Below, one piece after another: positions 30,538-39,756 of a DNA stretch of 64,000 nt. Within the stretch, counting starts at the first letter, position 1. Every line of letters begins with the position of its first letter. The stretch is from Streptomyces clavuligerus (GTDB lineage: Bacteria; Actinomycetota; Actinomycetes; Streptomycetales; Streptomycetaceae). The notes below the pieces were generated by a model. It saw only the letters and a program-made list of their open reading frames with translations, searched no databases and was not told the origin of the DNA. The stretch is from positions 1,550,001 through 1,614,000 of the forward strand of contig NZ_CP027858.1 of assembly GCF_005519465.1 (NCBI RefSeq). Reading direction: 5' to 3'. Made by a program: the position numbers and the translations under genes.

Positions 30538-31323
30538 CTACAGCGGGACGGACGGCGCGGCGTCCTGCGCCACCGGTCCCGCCGGGCCGCCGAGTCTGCA
30601 CATCTGTAAGGCCACCCGGGTGAGTTCGGCCTTGTTGCCCACCCCGAACTTGGTGCGGATGCGCTTCACATAGGTGTCGACGGTGTGCCTGCTGATGCCC
30701 AGCCGGGTGGCGATCTGCCCATGGGTCAGCCCCTGGGATATCTGCCCCAGCACCTGGCTCTCCCGCAGCGACAGGGTCGGCGCCGAGAGCTGTGCCGGGA
30801 CGCCGGGCGACGCCATCGCGCACTCGCACGGCTGCACCCCGGTCCCCGTCGCGACCGCCCGGAGCGCGCTGACGATGCAGGCGCCGGGCTCCCGTCGGCA
30901 CAGCACCGCCGACGCGCCCGCCCACAGCCAGGGGCTCGCGGCCGACGCCGTCTCGACGTTGACCACGAGAACGGGGGTGTGCTCGGCCATGTCACCGACC
31001 CGGGCGGGCCCGTCCGGCACGGGCAGCGCGTCCGCGTCGGTCAGCAGGACATCGGCGAGTGGCGACGGGGGCTCTCCGGGGGAGGTCCGGGTCCCCACCA
31101 CCCTGATCCCGGCGGCGTCGCCGAGCACCTGTGCCAGACCGCTCAAATAGACCGGGGAACCGACCAGCACGTCGACGAGGACCGTCCGGCCCTCCTCCGC
31201 CGTGCGCGCCGCGCCGCCGCCCCCGCCGCGCGGGCGGCGCGAACCCGCGCCCGCACCCCCCTGGCGGTCGCCGGACGACCCGGCCTTCGCCATCAGTCCG
31301 GTCGTCAGTCGAACAGGAGCCAC
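30538..31323 (-). CDS. LuxR-type (NarL-like) regulator, atypical receiver
   Basis: Transcription regulator of 261 residues. The C-terminal LuxR helix-turn-helix ([20 protein letters not shown], then [15 protein letters not shown]) is canonical. The N-terminal half resembles a response-regulator receiver: a likely phosphoacceptor Asp is kept in [10 protein letters not shown], but the acidic pair at the top of the domain is missing (VDVLVGSPV), so it may not be phosphorylated normally. The GTG at 31323 follows GAGGAGAGACT; an internal ATG at 31293 is an alternative. It borders the cluster and is the likely pathway regulator; no partner kinase gene is adjacent. Confidence 0.85.
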   Translation of the reverse strand: MAPVRLTTGLMAKAGSSGDRQGGAGAGSRRPRGGGGGAARTAEEGRTVLVDVLVGSPVYLSGLAQVLGDAAGIRVVGTRTSPGEPPSPLADVLLTDADALPVPDGPARVGDMAEHTPVLVVNVETASAASPWLWAGASAVLCRREPGACIVSALRAVATGTGVQPCECAMASPGVPAQLSAPTLSLRESQVLGQISQGLTHGQIATRLGISRHTVDTYVKRIRTKFGVGNKAELTRVALQMCRLGGPAGPVAQDAAPSVPL

Positions 31324-31643
31324 AGTCTCTCCTCATCTCTTCGCCTCCCCCTCGGTCTGCGAATACCCCCTGAGATCTCCCCATCGCTCGTCTCAGCGTT
31401 CTCTTGACTTTCTTGCCGTGAACATTACGAAGGGGGATTCCGCCCCGGTGGATCCGCGCTGACCTGGGTGGACGGGTTTCCTCCTGGGCAAGGAAGAGGT
31501 CCGACATCCGGACAGCAAAGCCCCGGACGGCCTGAAACGGCCATCCGGGGCTTGTCCTCACCGGGTTCGTCGGGTCCGGCCCGGGCGCCGCGGTCCGAAC
31601 GGGTCCGGGCGGCGCGGTGGCGGGTCGGGGCGGGGCGGGGGCG
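31324..31643. other. Intergenic region between LuxR regulator and ilvE
   Basis: This 320-base gap holds the upstream region of the LuxR gene and the terminator of ilvE (31518-31553). A short inverted repeat GTCCG-ACATC-CGGAC lies at about 31499-31513. No ORF with coding character is seen. It also marks the boundary of the biosynthetic cluster. Confidence 0.6.
31518..31553 (-). terminator. Terminator of ilvE
   Basis: AAGCCCCGGACGGCC and GGCCATCCGGGGCTT form a 15-bp stem with one mismatch and a 6-base loop, about 90 bases downstream of the ilvE stop. Confidence 0.75.
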
Positions 31644-32732
31644 TCAGCCCAGGTCGTGCATCCAGTCGTGCCGGTCGGCGGCGACACCGGTCTGGATGTT
31701 CAGCAGCGCCTCGCGCAGCTTCATCGTCACCTCGCCGGGCCGTCCGTCGCCCTGGGTCCACTCGCCGCCCGCCGACTTCACCGAGCCGACCGGGGTGATC
31801 ACGGCCGCGGTGCCGCAGGCGAACACCTCGGTGAGGGTGCCGTTCTCGGTGTCGCGCCGCCACTGGTCGGTGGAGATCCGGCCCTCCTCGGCCGTGTAGC
31901 CGAGGTCCCGGGCGACCGTGAGCAGCGAGTCACGGGTGACACCGGCGAGCAGGGAGCCCGTCAGCTCGGGGGTGACGATGCGGTCCCCGTACACGAAGTA
32001 CAGGTTCATCCCGCCCATCTCCTCGACCCAGCGGTGCTCCACCGCGTCCAGCCAGACGACCTGGTCGCAGCCCTTCTCGGCGGCCTCGGCCTGGGCCAGC
32101 AGCGAGGCGGCGTAGTTGCCGCCGGTCTTGGCGAAGCCCATGCCGCCGGGGACGGCGCGGACATAGTTCTCGGAGAGCCAGACGGAGACCGGCTCGACGC
32201 CGCCGGGGAAGTACGCGGCGGCCGGGGAGGCGATCACGATGAACAGGTACTCGTTCGCGGGGCGCACCCCGAGGCCGACCTCGGTCGCGATCATGAAGGG
32301 ACGCAGATAGAGCGAGGACTCGCCACCGTGGGCGGGGACCCATGCCTTGTCCTGGCGGACCAGCGCGTCGCAGGCGGCGATGAAGAGGTCCACGGGCAGC
32401 TCGGCCATGGCAAGCCGGCGGGCGGAGCGGCGGAAGCGCTCGGCGTTGGCCTCGGGGCGGAAGGTGGCGACGGAGCCGTCGGGGCGGCGGTAGGCCTTCA
32501 GCCCCTCGAAGATCTCCTGCGCGTAGTGCAGGGTCATGTTCGCGGGGTCGAGCGAGAGCGGGGCGTACGGCGTGAGCTGGGCGTCGTGCCAGCCCAGACC
32601 CTCCGTCCACTTGATGGTCACCATGTGATCGGTGAAGTGGCGGCCGAACCCGGGGTTGGCCAGGATCGCCTCCCGCTCCGCGTCGGAGAGCGGGTGCGAG
32701 GAGGGCTTCAGCTCGATCGTGGGCGTCGTCAT
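31644..32732 (-). CDS. ilvE: Branched-chain amino acid aminotransferase
   Basis: PLP enzyme making Leu, Ile and Val from their 2-oxo acids, or the reverse. At 362 residues it has the length of the class IV type II BCAT. The PLP Lys lies in [12 protein letters not shown]; other signatures are [19 protein letters not shown] and [12 protein letters not shown]. It starts [20 protein letters not shown], behind GAAGGACAG. The gene belongs to the core amino-acid block that continues with leuB, serA and ilvBNC to the right. In a cluster context it may also supply branched starter units for the neighbouring PKS, which is speculative. Confidence 0.96.
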   Translation of the reverse strand: MTTPTIELKPSSHPLSDAEREAILANPGFGRHFTDHMVTIKWTEGLGWHDAQLTPYAPLSLDPANMTLHYAQEIFEGLKAYRRPDGSVATFRPEANAERFRRSARRLAMAELPVDLFIAACDALVRQDKAWVPAHGGESSLYLRPFMIATEVGLGVRPANEYLFIVIASPAAAYFPGGVEPVSVWLSENYVRAVPGGMGFAKTGGNYAASLLAQAEAAEKGCDQVVWLDAVEHRWVEEMGGMNLYFVYGDRIVTPELTGSLLAGVTRDSLLTVARDLGYTAEEGRISTDQWRRDTENGTLTEVFACGTAAVITPVGSVKSAGGEWTQGDGRPGEVTMKLREALLNIQTGVAADRHDWMHDLG

Positions 32733-32792
32733 GAGTGCTTCTGTCCTTCACCGTTGGTTGTGACGGACCGCGCTCACGCCGCTACTGAATCT

Positions 32793-32802
32793 CGGACGTC
32801 CG
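32793..32802. promoter_or_regulatory. Palindrome upstream of ilvE
   Basis: CGGACGTCCG is a perfect 10-bp palindrome about 60 bases upstream of the ilvE start, in a region reading GTCCGGACGTCCGAGATTC on the minus strand. It could be an operator for a leucine/branched-chain regulator. The only evidence is symmetry and position. Confidence 0.3.
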
Positions 32803-32920
32803 GACATTCCCGCATGCCACGGCCCGGTTCGATTATCGCTCGAATGCCTCGGCGCAAGAAACAGGGTGGAAGGGGTGAAAGCGGTCCCGGTTGGATGGTG
32901 GCACCCGGGGCCGCGCAGAG

Positions 32921-32956
32921 CGAAGCCGCCGGGCGCTTGGCGACCCGGCGGCTTCG
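32921..32956 (-). terminator. Terminator of leuB
   Basis: CGAAGCCGCCGGG and CCCGGCGGCTTCG form a perfect 13-bp stem with a 10-base loop, 14 bases past the leuB stop codon. Confidence 0.85.
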
Positions 32957-32969
32957 AGGAATCGTCGGG

Positions 32970-34010
32970 TCAGCTCGCTACGCGTACCGCGAGCGCGTCG
33001 CCGATCTCGTCCGTGGTGCGGAACGTGCCGTCCCGTTCCGCGAGGTCGGCGGAGACGGCCTCCTCGATCCGGGCGGCCTCGGCCTCGAAGCCGAGGTGCC
33101 GCAGGAGGAGGGCGACGGAGAGGATCGTGGCGGTGGGGTCGGCCTTGCCGGTGCCCGCGATGTCGGGCGCGGAGCCGTGCACCGGCTCGAACATCGACGG
33201 GAAGGCGCCCGTCGGGTTGATGTTGCCGGAGGCCGCCAGGCCGATACCGCCGGTCACGGCGGCGGCGAGGTCGGTCAGGATGTCGCCGAAGAGGTTGTCG
33301 GTGACGATGACGTCGAAGCGCTCGGGCTGGGTGACGAAGAAGATCGTCGCCGCGTCGACATGCAGATAGTCGGTGGTGACCTGGGGGTACTCGGCGGCAA
33401 CCCGGTCGAAGGTGTTCTTCCACAGATGGCCCGCGTACACGAGCACATTGTTCTTGTGGACCAGCGTCAGCTTCTTGCGGGGCCGGGCCGCGGCCCGCTC
33501 GAAGGCGTCCCGGACCACGCGCTCCACGCCGTACGCGGTGTTCACGCTGACCTCGGTGGCCACCTCGGCGGGGGTACCGGTGCGCAGCGAGCCGCCGTTG
33601 CCCGTGTAGGGGCCCTCGGTGCCCTCGCGGACGACGACGAAGTCGATCTCGGGCTGTCCCGCCAGCGGGGTCGCGGTGTTCGGGAAGAGCTTCGAGGGCC
33701 GCAGGTTGATGTAGTGGTCGAAGGCGAAGCGGAGCTTGAGCAGCAGCCCGCGCTCCAGCACTCCGGAGGGCACCGACGGGTCGCCGATGGCGCCGAGGAG
33801 GATGGCGTCGTGGCCCTTCAGGGCGTCGAGGTCCGCGTCGGGAAGGGTCTCCCCCGTGCGGTGCCAGCGCTGGGCGCCGAGGTCGTAGGGGGTGGTCTCC
33901 ACCTTCACATCCTGCGGAAGGACGGCCGAGAGGACCTTCAGGCCCTGGGCCACGACCTCCTGGCCGATGCCGTCACCGGGGATCACTGCGATGTTGAGGC
34001 TGCGAGACAT
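32970..34010 (-). CDS. leuB: 3-isopropylmalate dehydrogenase
   Basis: NAD-dependent oxidative decarboxylase of leucine synthesis, 346 residues. It begins [20 protein letters not shown] and carries the family signature around [20 protein letters not shown], then [20 protein letters not shown]. This is the shorter actinobacterial LeuB form. It has its own terminator and a 237-base spacer before ilvE, so the two genes probably have separate promoters. Confidence 0.96.
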   Translation of the reverse strand: MSRSLNIAVIPGDGIGQEVVAQGLKVLSAVLPQDVKVETTPYDLGAQRWHRTGETLPDADLDALKGHDAILLGAIGDPSVPSGVLERGLLLKLRFAFDHYINLRPSKLFPNTATPLAGQPEIDFVVVREGTEGPYTGNGGSLRTGTPAEVATEVSVNTAYGVERVVRDAFERAAARPRKKLTLVHKNNVLVYAGHLWKNTFDRVAAEYPQVTTDYLHVDAATIFFVTQPERFDVIVTDNLFGDILTDLAAAVTGGIGLAASGNINPTGAFPSMFEPVHGSAPDIAGTGKADPTATILSVALLLRHLGFEAEAARIEEAVSADLAERDGTFRTTDEIGDALAVRVAS

Positions 34011-34145
34011 GCCCGCACCCTACTCCCCGTCCCAGACCATGAGCAGACGTCGTCCACCATATGGACGAAGCCCGGTCTGGACGAAGTGCCCCAGGGCCTG
34101 GTCAGACCCTGGTCAGGGCCCGACCGCGGTCCCAACGGGGCCTGT

Positions 34146-34283
34146 TCATCCGGCGGCGCCCCCGTTGTCCCGGCGGTCGAGTGCGCGCTGGAGGGCCGCC
34201 GCGGCGTTCCTGCGGTCGGACTCGGTGGTGCGGACGGCACGGGCGGCGGAGCGGCGGGCGCGGCGGACGGTCTCGGCAGGCAT
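34146..34283 (-). CDS. Small basic protein, 45 residues
   Basis: A short ORF with ATG at 34283 and a good ribosome site (AAGGAG, nine bases upstream). The product opens MPAETVRRARRSAARAVRTT and is rich in Arg and Ala; it would be largely helical. It lies upstream of leuB on the same strand. A conserved-looking palindromic region about 190 bases further upstream may be its promoter. No family is recognised. Support is the ribosome site and codon pattern only. Confidence 0.5.
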   Translation of the reverse strand: MPAETVRRARRSAARAVRTTESDRRNAAAALQRALDRRDNGGAAG

Positions 34284-34475
34284 GAGGATCGACTCCTTGA
34301 AGATCACACGACGGAAATCACACGATCACGGGATTTCGAAGGCGCCGGAGGGGGCGGGGGCCGTGCGGCAGGGGTGACCTGCGTGGCGCACGGCCGACAT
34401 CGCCCTTCGCTGGATCGAGCGAGACGTTCGGCTGGTTTCCACGCTAAGCCAGCCGGGCGCCGCTGTCTCCACAAC

Positions 34476-34493
34476 TAGTCGGACTTCCTACTA
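34476..34493. promoter_or_regulatory. Imperfect operator-like palindrome
   Basis: TAGTCGGAC-TTCCTACTA has 7 of 9 symmetric positions and lies in an AT-richer island (34440-34510) in otherwise GC-rich intergenic DNA, upstream of the 45-residue ORF. This composition and symmetry suggest a promoter/operator. The regulator is unknown. Confidence 0.35.
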
Positions 34494-34574
34494 TCTGAGA
34501 CGGAAATCATGGAAGCCGCTGGTGGGAGCGGTGGATTCGCGGCCCCCGCCCGGATACGCGGCCCCCCGCCCGGG

Positions 34575-34745
34575 TGCACGGCCCCGCCCGGACTCACCGC
34601 AGGCCCGGACTCACGGCCCGCCCGGACTCACCCCAGGCCAGGATTCACAGCCCGCCCGGACTCACGGCAGGCCGGTATGCCGGAGCACACCGGCATATCG
34701 GGGCACGCCGGCATGCCGGAGCCCCCGCCGGTACGCCGGAGCCCG
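34575..34745. repeat. Degenerate tandem repeats 3' of the acetyltransferase gene
   Basis: Units close to GCCCGGACTCAC recur about six times at 34575-34672, followed by repeats of CCGGCATGCCGGAGC type up to 34745. The stretch has no coding character and separates the AAC-like gene from the small ORF. Confidence 0.6.
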
Positions 34746-34753
34746 CCGACATG

Positions 34754-35287
34754 TCAGAGCACATCGCCGTCGCGCCAGTCGAAGGCCAGCGCGCCCCTGT
34801 CCCCGGGCACCGCGCCACGGACGAGAACGGTGCCCTCCTCGTCCGGGAGGTGCACCAGCCCCTGCGGCCCGATCCCCTCGATCCGCCCCGGCCAGGCCCA
34901 CCAGCCGCGCGAACGGTAGAGCAGCTCGCCCAGGGCGGACGCGGACAGCGCGCCGAAGTCGTAGGCACGGTCGATGATCCCCTCCAGCTCGTCCATCACC
35001 CGGGAGCCGAGCCCCTCGCGGCGCCGGTCCTCGCGGACGGCCATCGCCTCCACATAGCCGACCCGGTGGAACCGGTCGCCGTGCCGCACCCGGCGCATGA
35101 TCACACTGCCGTGGGCGACCATCCGGCCCTCGGCGTCCCGCACCAGAGTGTGCATCCCGCCGAGCAGGTGATCGAAGTCGTCGTCGTCGAGATCGCCCCG
35201 GAAGCAGCCGTCCAGGAGGGCGCGGATATCGGTGAGTTCGGCGGGGGTGAGGGAACTGGTGTGGAGGGTGCGCAGCGCGTCGGTCAT
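34754..35287 (-). CDS. AAC(2')-like aminoglycoside N-acetyltransferase (GNAT)
   Basis: GNAT-fold acetyl-CoA transferase of 178 residues. The architecture follows the mycobacterial/Providencia AAC(2')-I enzymes: LLGGMHTLVRDAEGRMVAH, VGYVEAMAVREDRRREGLG (acetyl-CoA loop), DFGALSASALGELLYRSRGW and the terminal DWRDGDVL match the family pattern in order. The ATG at 35287 (MTDALRTLHTSSL) follows GGAAGG; an upstream in-frame start at 35323 adds only a basic extension. It could acetylate 2'-amino aminoglycosides or an endogenous amine. Resistance is not proven. From memory, mycobacterial AAC(2') is chromosomal and housekeeping-like. Confidence 0.82.
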   Translation of the reverse strand: MTDALRTLHTSSLTPAELTDIRALLDGCFRGDLDDDDFDHLLGGMHTLVRDAEGRMVAHGSVIMRRVRHGDRFHRVGYVEAMAVREDRRREGLGSRVMDELEGIIDRAYDFGALSASALGELLYRSRGWWAWPGRIEGIGPQGLVHLPDEEGTVLVRGAVPGDRGALAFDWRDGDVL

Positions 35288-35507
35288 GGACCGAGCCTTC
35301 CAGGCCCCCCGCCGCGCACGCACCGATTTACCGGCCCCGCCGCGCCCCCGCCCCCGCCCGGGTGCCGCAGGGCCGCGTCCGCGACGCCGGGCCCGGCGGA
35401 ACGGAAGGGCACCGGCACGGCACCCGGGTCGCCGGGGCCACGCCCTTGACGGCCGTCTCCCCTGCCTCCATCCTCCGAGTCATCGGATGACCGGCCCGGG
35501 AGGTCCC

Positions 35508-37406
35508 ATGCCGTTACGACGCCCGCTCCGCACGCTCGTCCTGCCGCTCTGCGGCGCGCTCACCACCGCCCTGCTGCTCGCTCCCCCGGCCCACTCCCTC
35601 CCCGACGAGCAGGTCTGGCGGATACATGGGACGGACGGGCTGGTCGCGCGGGTCGCCCTGGCACCGGGTCCCGGCTCCCTCACTCTGGCCGTCGAACGAC
35701 ACGGACGCACCGTCCTGGAGCCTTCACCCCTGGGGCTTCTCACCGAAAGAGCCGATCTCTCCCGTGGTTTACGGCCGGTGAGCCGGAGCAGCCGGACCGT
35801 GGTGGAGCGCTATCGCACCACCACAGGCAAGAGCCGCGACCGCCGAACGCGGCTGGCCGAGACCCGCTGGGGCTTCCGTACCGCCGACGGCACCCGGCTG
35901 GATCTGACGGTCCGGGTCGCCCCCGACGGCGTGGCCTACCGCTACACCCTCCCCGACACCGGCGCGACCGGCACGGTCACGGGCGAGTCCTCCGCCTTCG
36001 TCCTCCCGGCGGGCTCGGACTCCTGGCTGGGGCGCTACCGCGCCGACAACGAGAACCTGTTCACCGCGTACCCCGCCGCAGCGGCGCCCACGGGCGAGTA
36101 CATGATGCAGTCGCTCTTCCGCACCCCCGGCGGCCACGCCCTGATCGCCGAGTCCGGCCTCACCGGCGCCTACGCGGGTGCCCGGCTCACGCATACCGCC
36201 GGATCGCCGGTGTACGGGGTCCGGCTCTGGGACGCGCGGATCGCCGTCGACGGCGGACGCCTCGACACCCCCTGGCGCGCCGTGATCACCGGCGACCCGG
36301 CCCGGATCACCCGCTCCACCCTCATCGACGACCTCGCCCCAGCCTCCCGGGTCCGCGACACCTCCTGGGTCCGCCCAGGACCCGCCCTGTGGACCTGGCT
36401 CGCCGGGGGCCGTCCCGCGGGCCAGAGCCTGCCGATGCAGAAGGCGTACGCCGACTACGCGGCGGCGCGCGGCTGGCCGTACACCGTCGTCGACGCGGGC
36501 TGGTACTTCGACCCCCGGCAGTGGGACGTCACCGACCCGGAGTGGGAACGGAACAGCTGGATACCGGAGTTGGTGCGGTACGGCGCGGCGCGCGGGGTCG
36601 GCGTCCATGTATGGATTCACTACCGCGATCTGGACACCGCGCAGGAGCGGGAGCGCTGGCTGCCGGTGCTCCACCGCTGGGGCGTCAAGGGCGTGAAGAT
36701 CGACTTCATGGACTCGGAGTCACAGGACCGGCTGCGCTGGTACGACGAGATCCTCCCGGCCACGGCGGAGCACCGGCTCCTGGTCAACTTCCACGGCTCC
36801 ACGATCCCCAAGGGCATGCAGCGCACCTGGCCGCATGTCATGACCCTGGAGGGCGTCAACGGCGAGGAGAAGCGCGTCAACACCGCCGAGCACCTGACCA
36901 TCCTGCCCTTCACCCGGAACGTCATCGGCTCGATGGACTTCACCCCGGGCTCCTTCCACCGCCCCGCCCGCCCCAACGCCGCCTCCGACGCCGGTGAACT
37001 GGGGCTCGCGGTGCTGTACGAGTCCGGCGTCCAGAACCTCTCCGGCACCCCCGAGTCGTACGACGCCCGCCCCGAGGCCCGGCGCTTCCTGGAGCGCCTC
37101 CCCGCGGCCTGGGACGAGACCCGGCTGCTGACAGGCGCTCCCGGCACCCTCGCGGTGCTCGCCCGCCGCGCCGGACCGCGCTGGTTCCTCGGCGCCATCC
37201 AGGCGGGCCCGGCGCGGACGGTGGAGGTCCCGCTGCGGATCGGCCGGGGCCGCTGGCTGGTCGAGACGGTGACGGACGGCCCGTCCGGCCTCCGCCGCGA
37301 GACCCGCCCCGCGCACGGCGGCGCCACCCTCACCCTCCCGGTGGTCGCCGACGGCGGCTTCGCGGCGACGGCGTGCCGCTGGCACCCGGGCCGTACGAGC
37401 TGCTGA
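35508..37406 (+). CDS. Secreted glycoside hydrolase family 97
   Basis: Protein of 632 residues with a signal peptide (MPLRRPLRTLVLPLCGALTT to about residue 30, cleavage after AHS). The N-terminal beta-sandwich (about 35-290) precedes a TIM barrel with VVDAGWYFDP, VHVWIHYRDL and VKGVKIDFMDSESQ, then a C-terminal beta domain, the GH97 layout. GH97 enzymes are alpha-glucosidases or alpha-galactosidases; the Asp in KIDFMD is at the position of the nucleophile of the retaining (galactosidase) type, a tentative reading. The ATG at 35508 follows GGGAGGT; an ATG at 35487 lacks a site. Confidence 0.9.
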   Translation: MPLRRPLRTLVLPLCGALTTALLLAPPAHSLPDEQVWRIHGTDGLVARVALAPGPGSLTLAVERHGRTVLEPSPLGLLTERADLSRGLRPVSRSSRTVVERYRTTTGKSRDRRTRLAETRWGFRTADGTRLDLTVRVAPDGVAYRYTLPDTGATGTVTGESSAFVLPAGSDSWLGRYRADNENLFTAYPAAAAPTGEYMMQSLFRTPGGHALIAESGLTGAYAGARLTHTAGSPVYGVRLWDARIAVDGGRLDTPWRAVITGDPARITRSTLIDDLAPASRVRDTSWVRPGPALWTWLAGGRPAGQSLPMQKAYADYAAARGWPYTVVDAGWYFDPRQWDVTDPEWERNSWIPELVRYGAARGVGVHVWIHYRDLDTAQERERWLPVLHRWGVKGVKIDFMDSESQDRLRWYDEILPATAEHRLLVNFHGSTIPKGMQRTWPHVMTLEGVNGEEKRVNTAEHLTILPFTRNVIGSMDFTPGSFHRPARPNAASDAGELGLAVLYESGVQNLSGTPESYDARPEARRFLERLPAAWDETRLLTGAPGTLAVLARRAGPRWFLGAIQAGPARTVEVPLRIGRGRWLVETVTDGPSGLRRETRPAHGGATLTLPVVADGGFAATACRWHPGRTSC

Positions 37407-37467
37407 GCGCCGGGGACACCGCCGTGAACCCGCCTCCCGTCGTACCGGTCCTTCGGTCCTTCAGCCC

Positions 37468-39756
37468 TCAGTCGCGGCGGATCAGCTCCGGGTCGATCCG
37501 GCGGCCCACCAGCGGCAACGACCCGGCCGCGGCCACCAGGACCACACCGGCCGCGGCGAGGAGCAGCGGCGGCAGCCCCTCGACGTCCCAGCTCACCGCG
37601 GAGCCACCGGTGATCAGATAGCTCGACTCGGCGAGCTTGCCGGTGATCACCGCGAGGACCAGCCCCAGCCCGAGGGGCAGCACCACCTGAAGACACTGCA
37701 CCGTGCGCAGGGTCCGCGCCCGTGCCCCGATCAGGGTGACGGCCGTGATCTGCGATCTGCGCTCCACCGCCCGGTCGGTCGCGGAGACCAGGAAGGCGGC
37801 CACCCCGATCAGCAGGCCCATGGCCATACCGAGTGCGAGCAGGGTCTCGACCACCGATATCTGTTCCAGCCCCTGGATGTTCAGCCCCACCAGCTCGACC
37901 TCGGCGATCGGGGCCACCGCCCCGATACCGTCGAGCACCGCGCGGACCTGGTCCGGCGCCGACCCGCTGGTGAGCACGTACTGCGCGTCCCGGGGGCTCA
38001 CCCCGCCGGGCAGCGCGGAGGGCGGGACGAGCAGCAGCGCGTTGCCGACGGAGGAGGTTCCGTATCCGCTGTAGACGACGCGTTCGGCCGGGTAGGCGAT
38101 GTCCAGCTTCCCGTCCTTCCCCCCGGTGTGGCGGAAACGGAAGACCGTGCCGGTGGCGATCCGGCTCCCCAGGCTGGAGTTGGGGTCGTCGAGCCGCATC
38201 ACCCTGCCGTCCACACACCCCTCTGCGGTACGGACCATCCGTTCCAGCTCATCGCAGGTGGCGACCAGGGCGGTCGCCGACGAGGCGAACGCCGCGTCGG
38301 GGCTCTCCGCCCGCAGATCCACCCAGGAGTTCATCATCACGGCCCGGGTGCGGACCCCGTCCAGTCCGCCCAGCTCCTGCCGCTGCCGCTCGGTCAGCTC
38401 GTGCAGGGCCAGGGAGTAGTCCTGAACGGGGCCGGAGGGCCGGCTGACCTGGTCGAGCTGGATGAGCACCCCCTGAGCGAGGGACGCGGCGTACACCAGC
38501 AGGACCAGCCCCGTGACCACCCGCAGGGTGCTGCCGGGCTCGGCCTCGTTGCGCCGCATGGCCAGATTGAGGGTGAGGGAACGGGTCGACCCCGCGAGCG
38601 CGCGGGCGAGCGCGTACGACAGATAGGGCAGGGTGAGCACCAGCCCGACCCCGGTGAGCAGCACACCCGCGACCACGAGGAGCGCGTTCACCCCGACGCT
38701 GGACGCGGGACGTCCCAGCAGGCCCGTGAGGCAGTAGCCGCAGACGATTCCCAGGCCCGCGAGCAGCAGCAGGCCGAACCACTTGGTCGGCGGGCGCGCG
38801 ACGGCGGTGCGCCGGACGGCCAGCGGGTCGGCGGTGGCGTCCCGCGCGCTGCGGCGGCCGACGAGCCAGGCGAGGGCCGGGCAGCCGATCAGACAGACGG
38901 CGACGGTGGTCGCGGAGAGCGCGCCGTCCTCGGGGTACCACCGCAGGGAGGGCAGCCCGGTCCGGGACATCACCTGGTTGAGCAGCGTGTACTCGCCCAG
39001 GCCGAGGGCCGCCCCGGTCAGCGCGGCGGCGGTGGTCTCGGCGGCGTTCACCCGCTGGGTGCCCTTCTTGCTCAGGCCCAGCAGCCGCAGCGAGGCCAGT
39101 CTGCGGGTGCGGCTGGCCGCGGACAGCCGGGCGCAGACGGAGAGGAAGATGCCCAGCGGCAGCAGGACCAGGGTCGCCAGCGCGAACCGTACGTCCGTCA
39201 GGGTGGACGGGTCGACCACCGGGTTCGGGGCGTAGCGGTAGCCGAAGCCCTTGAGGTGCCGTCCTTCGCCGTCCAGCCGGTCGCGGGTGGTGCCGATGTA
39301 CGCGTACAGCTCGTCGGGGTGGGCCAGACCGCCGGGGCCGATCGTCCCCTTCTCATCACCGGGAAGCAGTCCCTTGACGGCGGGCGCCTCCCGTAGCAGC
39401 TCACGGACGCGCGGGGAGACGAACACCTCTCCGGGGCGGGGCAGTTCCCGCAGACCGGGCGGGGCGGGGGTGTCCTGCCCCGGGCCTCGGGCCACGAAGA
39501 CCCGGGTGAACGAGTGGGAGCCGTACGCGTCCGAACGCGGGAGCACGAGGGTGCCGTCCGCCGGTCCCTTCGCCGCGGTCACCGGCTGCCGGGCCGCGGC
39601 CCGTCCGTTGTGCGCGTCGAGGATCGCGGGAAGGGTGAGGACGAGGGCCAGGCAGCAGACCCCGACCGACCCGCCGACCGCCATCAGCAGGAAGCGGACG
39701 CGGTTGCCCCGCCCCGAACCGGCGAGCAGCCGCAGTCCGAGCAGGAACTCGGTCAC
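37468..39756 (-). CDS. FtsX-like ABC transporter permease
   Basis: Membrane protein of 762 residues. An N-terminal helix is followed by a large extracytoplasmic domain, a first three-helix FtsX block (residues about 190-290), further helices, a second extracytoplasmic region and a C-terminal FtsX block. The MacB/FtsX type exports peptides or lipoproteins or senses antibiotics. The GTG at 39756 overlaps the stop of the ATPase gene (GTGA). Its only adjacent ATPase gene is damaged, so function in vivo is doubtful unless another ATPase serves it. Confidence 0.88.
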   Translation of the reverse strand: MTEFLLGLRLLAGSGRGNRVRFLLMAVGGSVGVCCLALVLTLPAILDAHNGRAAARQPVTAAKGPADGTLVLPRSDAYGSHSFTRVFVARGPGQDTPAPPGLRELPRPGEVFVSPRVRELLREAPAVKGLLPGDEKGTIGPGGLAHPDELYAYIGTTRDRLDGEGRHLKGFGYRYAPNPVVDPSTLTDVRFALATLVLLPLGIFLSVCARLSAASRTRRLASLRLLGLSKKGTQRVNAAETTAAALTGAALGLGEYTLLNQVMSRTGLPSLRWYPEDGALSATTVAVCLIGCPALAWLVGRRSARDATADPLAVRRTAVARPPTKWFGLLLLAGLGIVCGYCLTGLLGRPASSVGVNALLVVAGVLLTGVGLVLTLPYLSYALARALAGSTRSLTLNLAMRRNEAEPGSTLRVVTGLVLLVYAASLAQGVLIQLDQVSRPSGPVQDYSLALHELTERQRQELGGLDGVRTRAVMMNSWVDLRAESPDAAFASSATALVATCDELERMVRTAEGCVDGRVMRLDDPNSSLGSRIATGTVFRFRHTGGKDGKLDIAYPAERVVYSGYGTSSVGNALLLVPPSALPGGVSPRDAQYVLTSGSAPDQVRAVLDGIGAVAPIAEVELVGLNIQGLEQISVVETLLALGMAMGLLIGVAAFLVSATDRAVERRSQITAVTLIGARARTLRTVQCLQVVLPLGLGLVLAVITGKLAESSYLITGGSAVSWDVEGLPPLLLAAAGVVLVAAAGSLPLVGRRIDPELIRRD

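Noticed and set aside
31404..31430. TTGACT as a -35 promoter box on the plus strand
   Set aside because: There is no matching -10 at the right distance and no plus-strand gene downstream.
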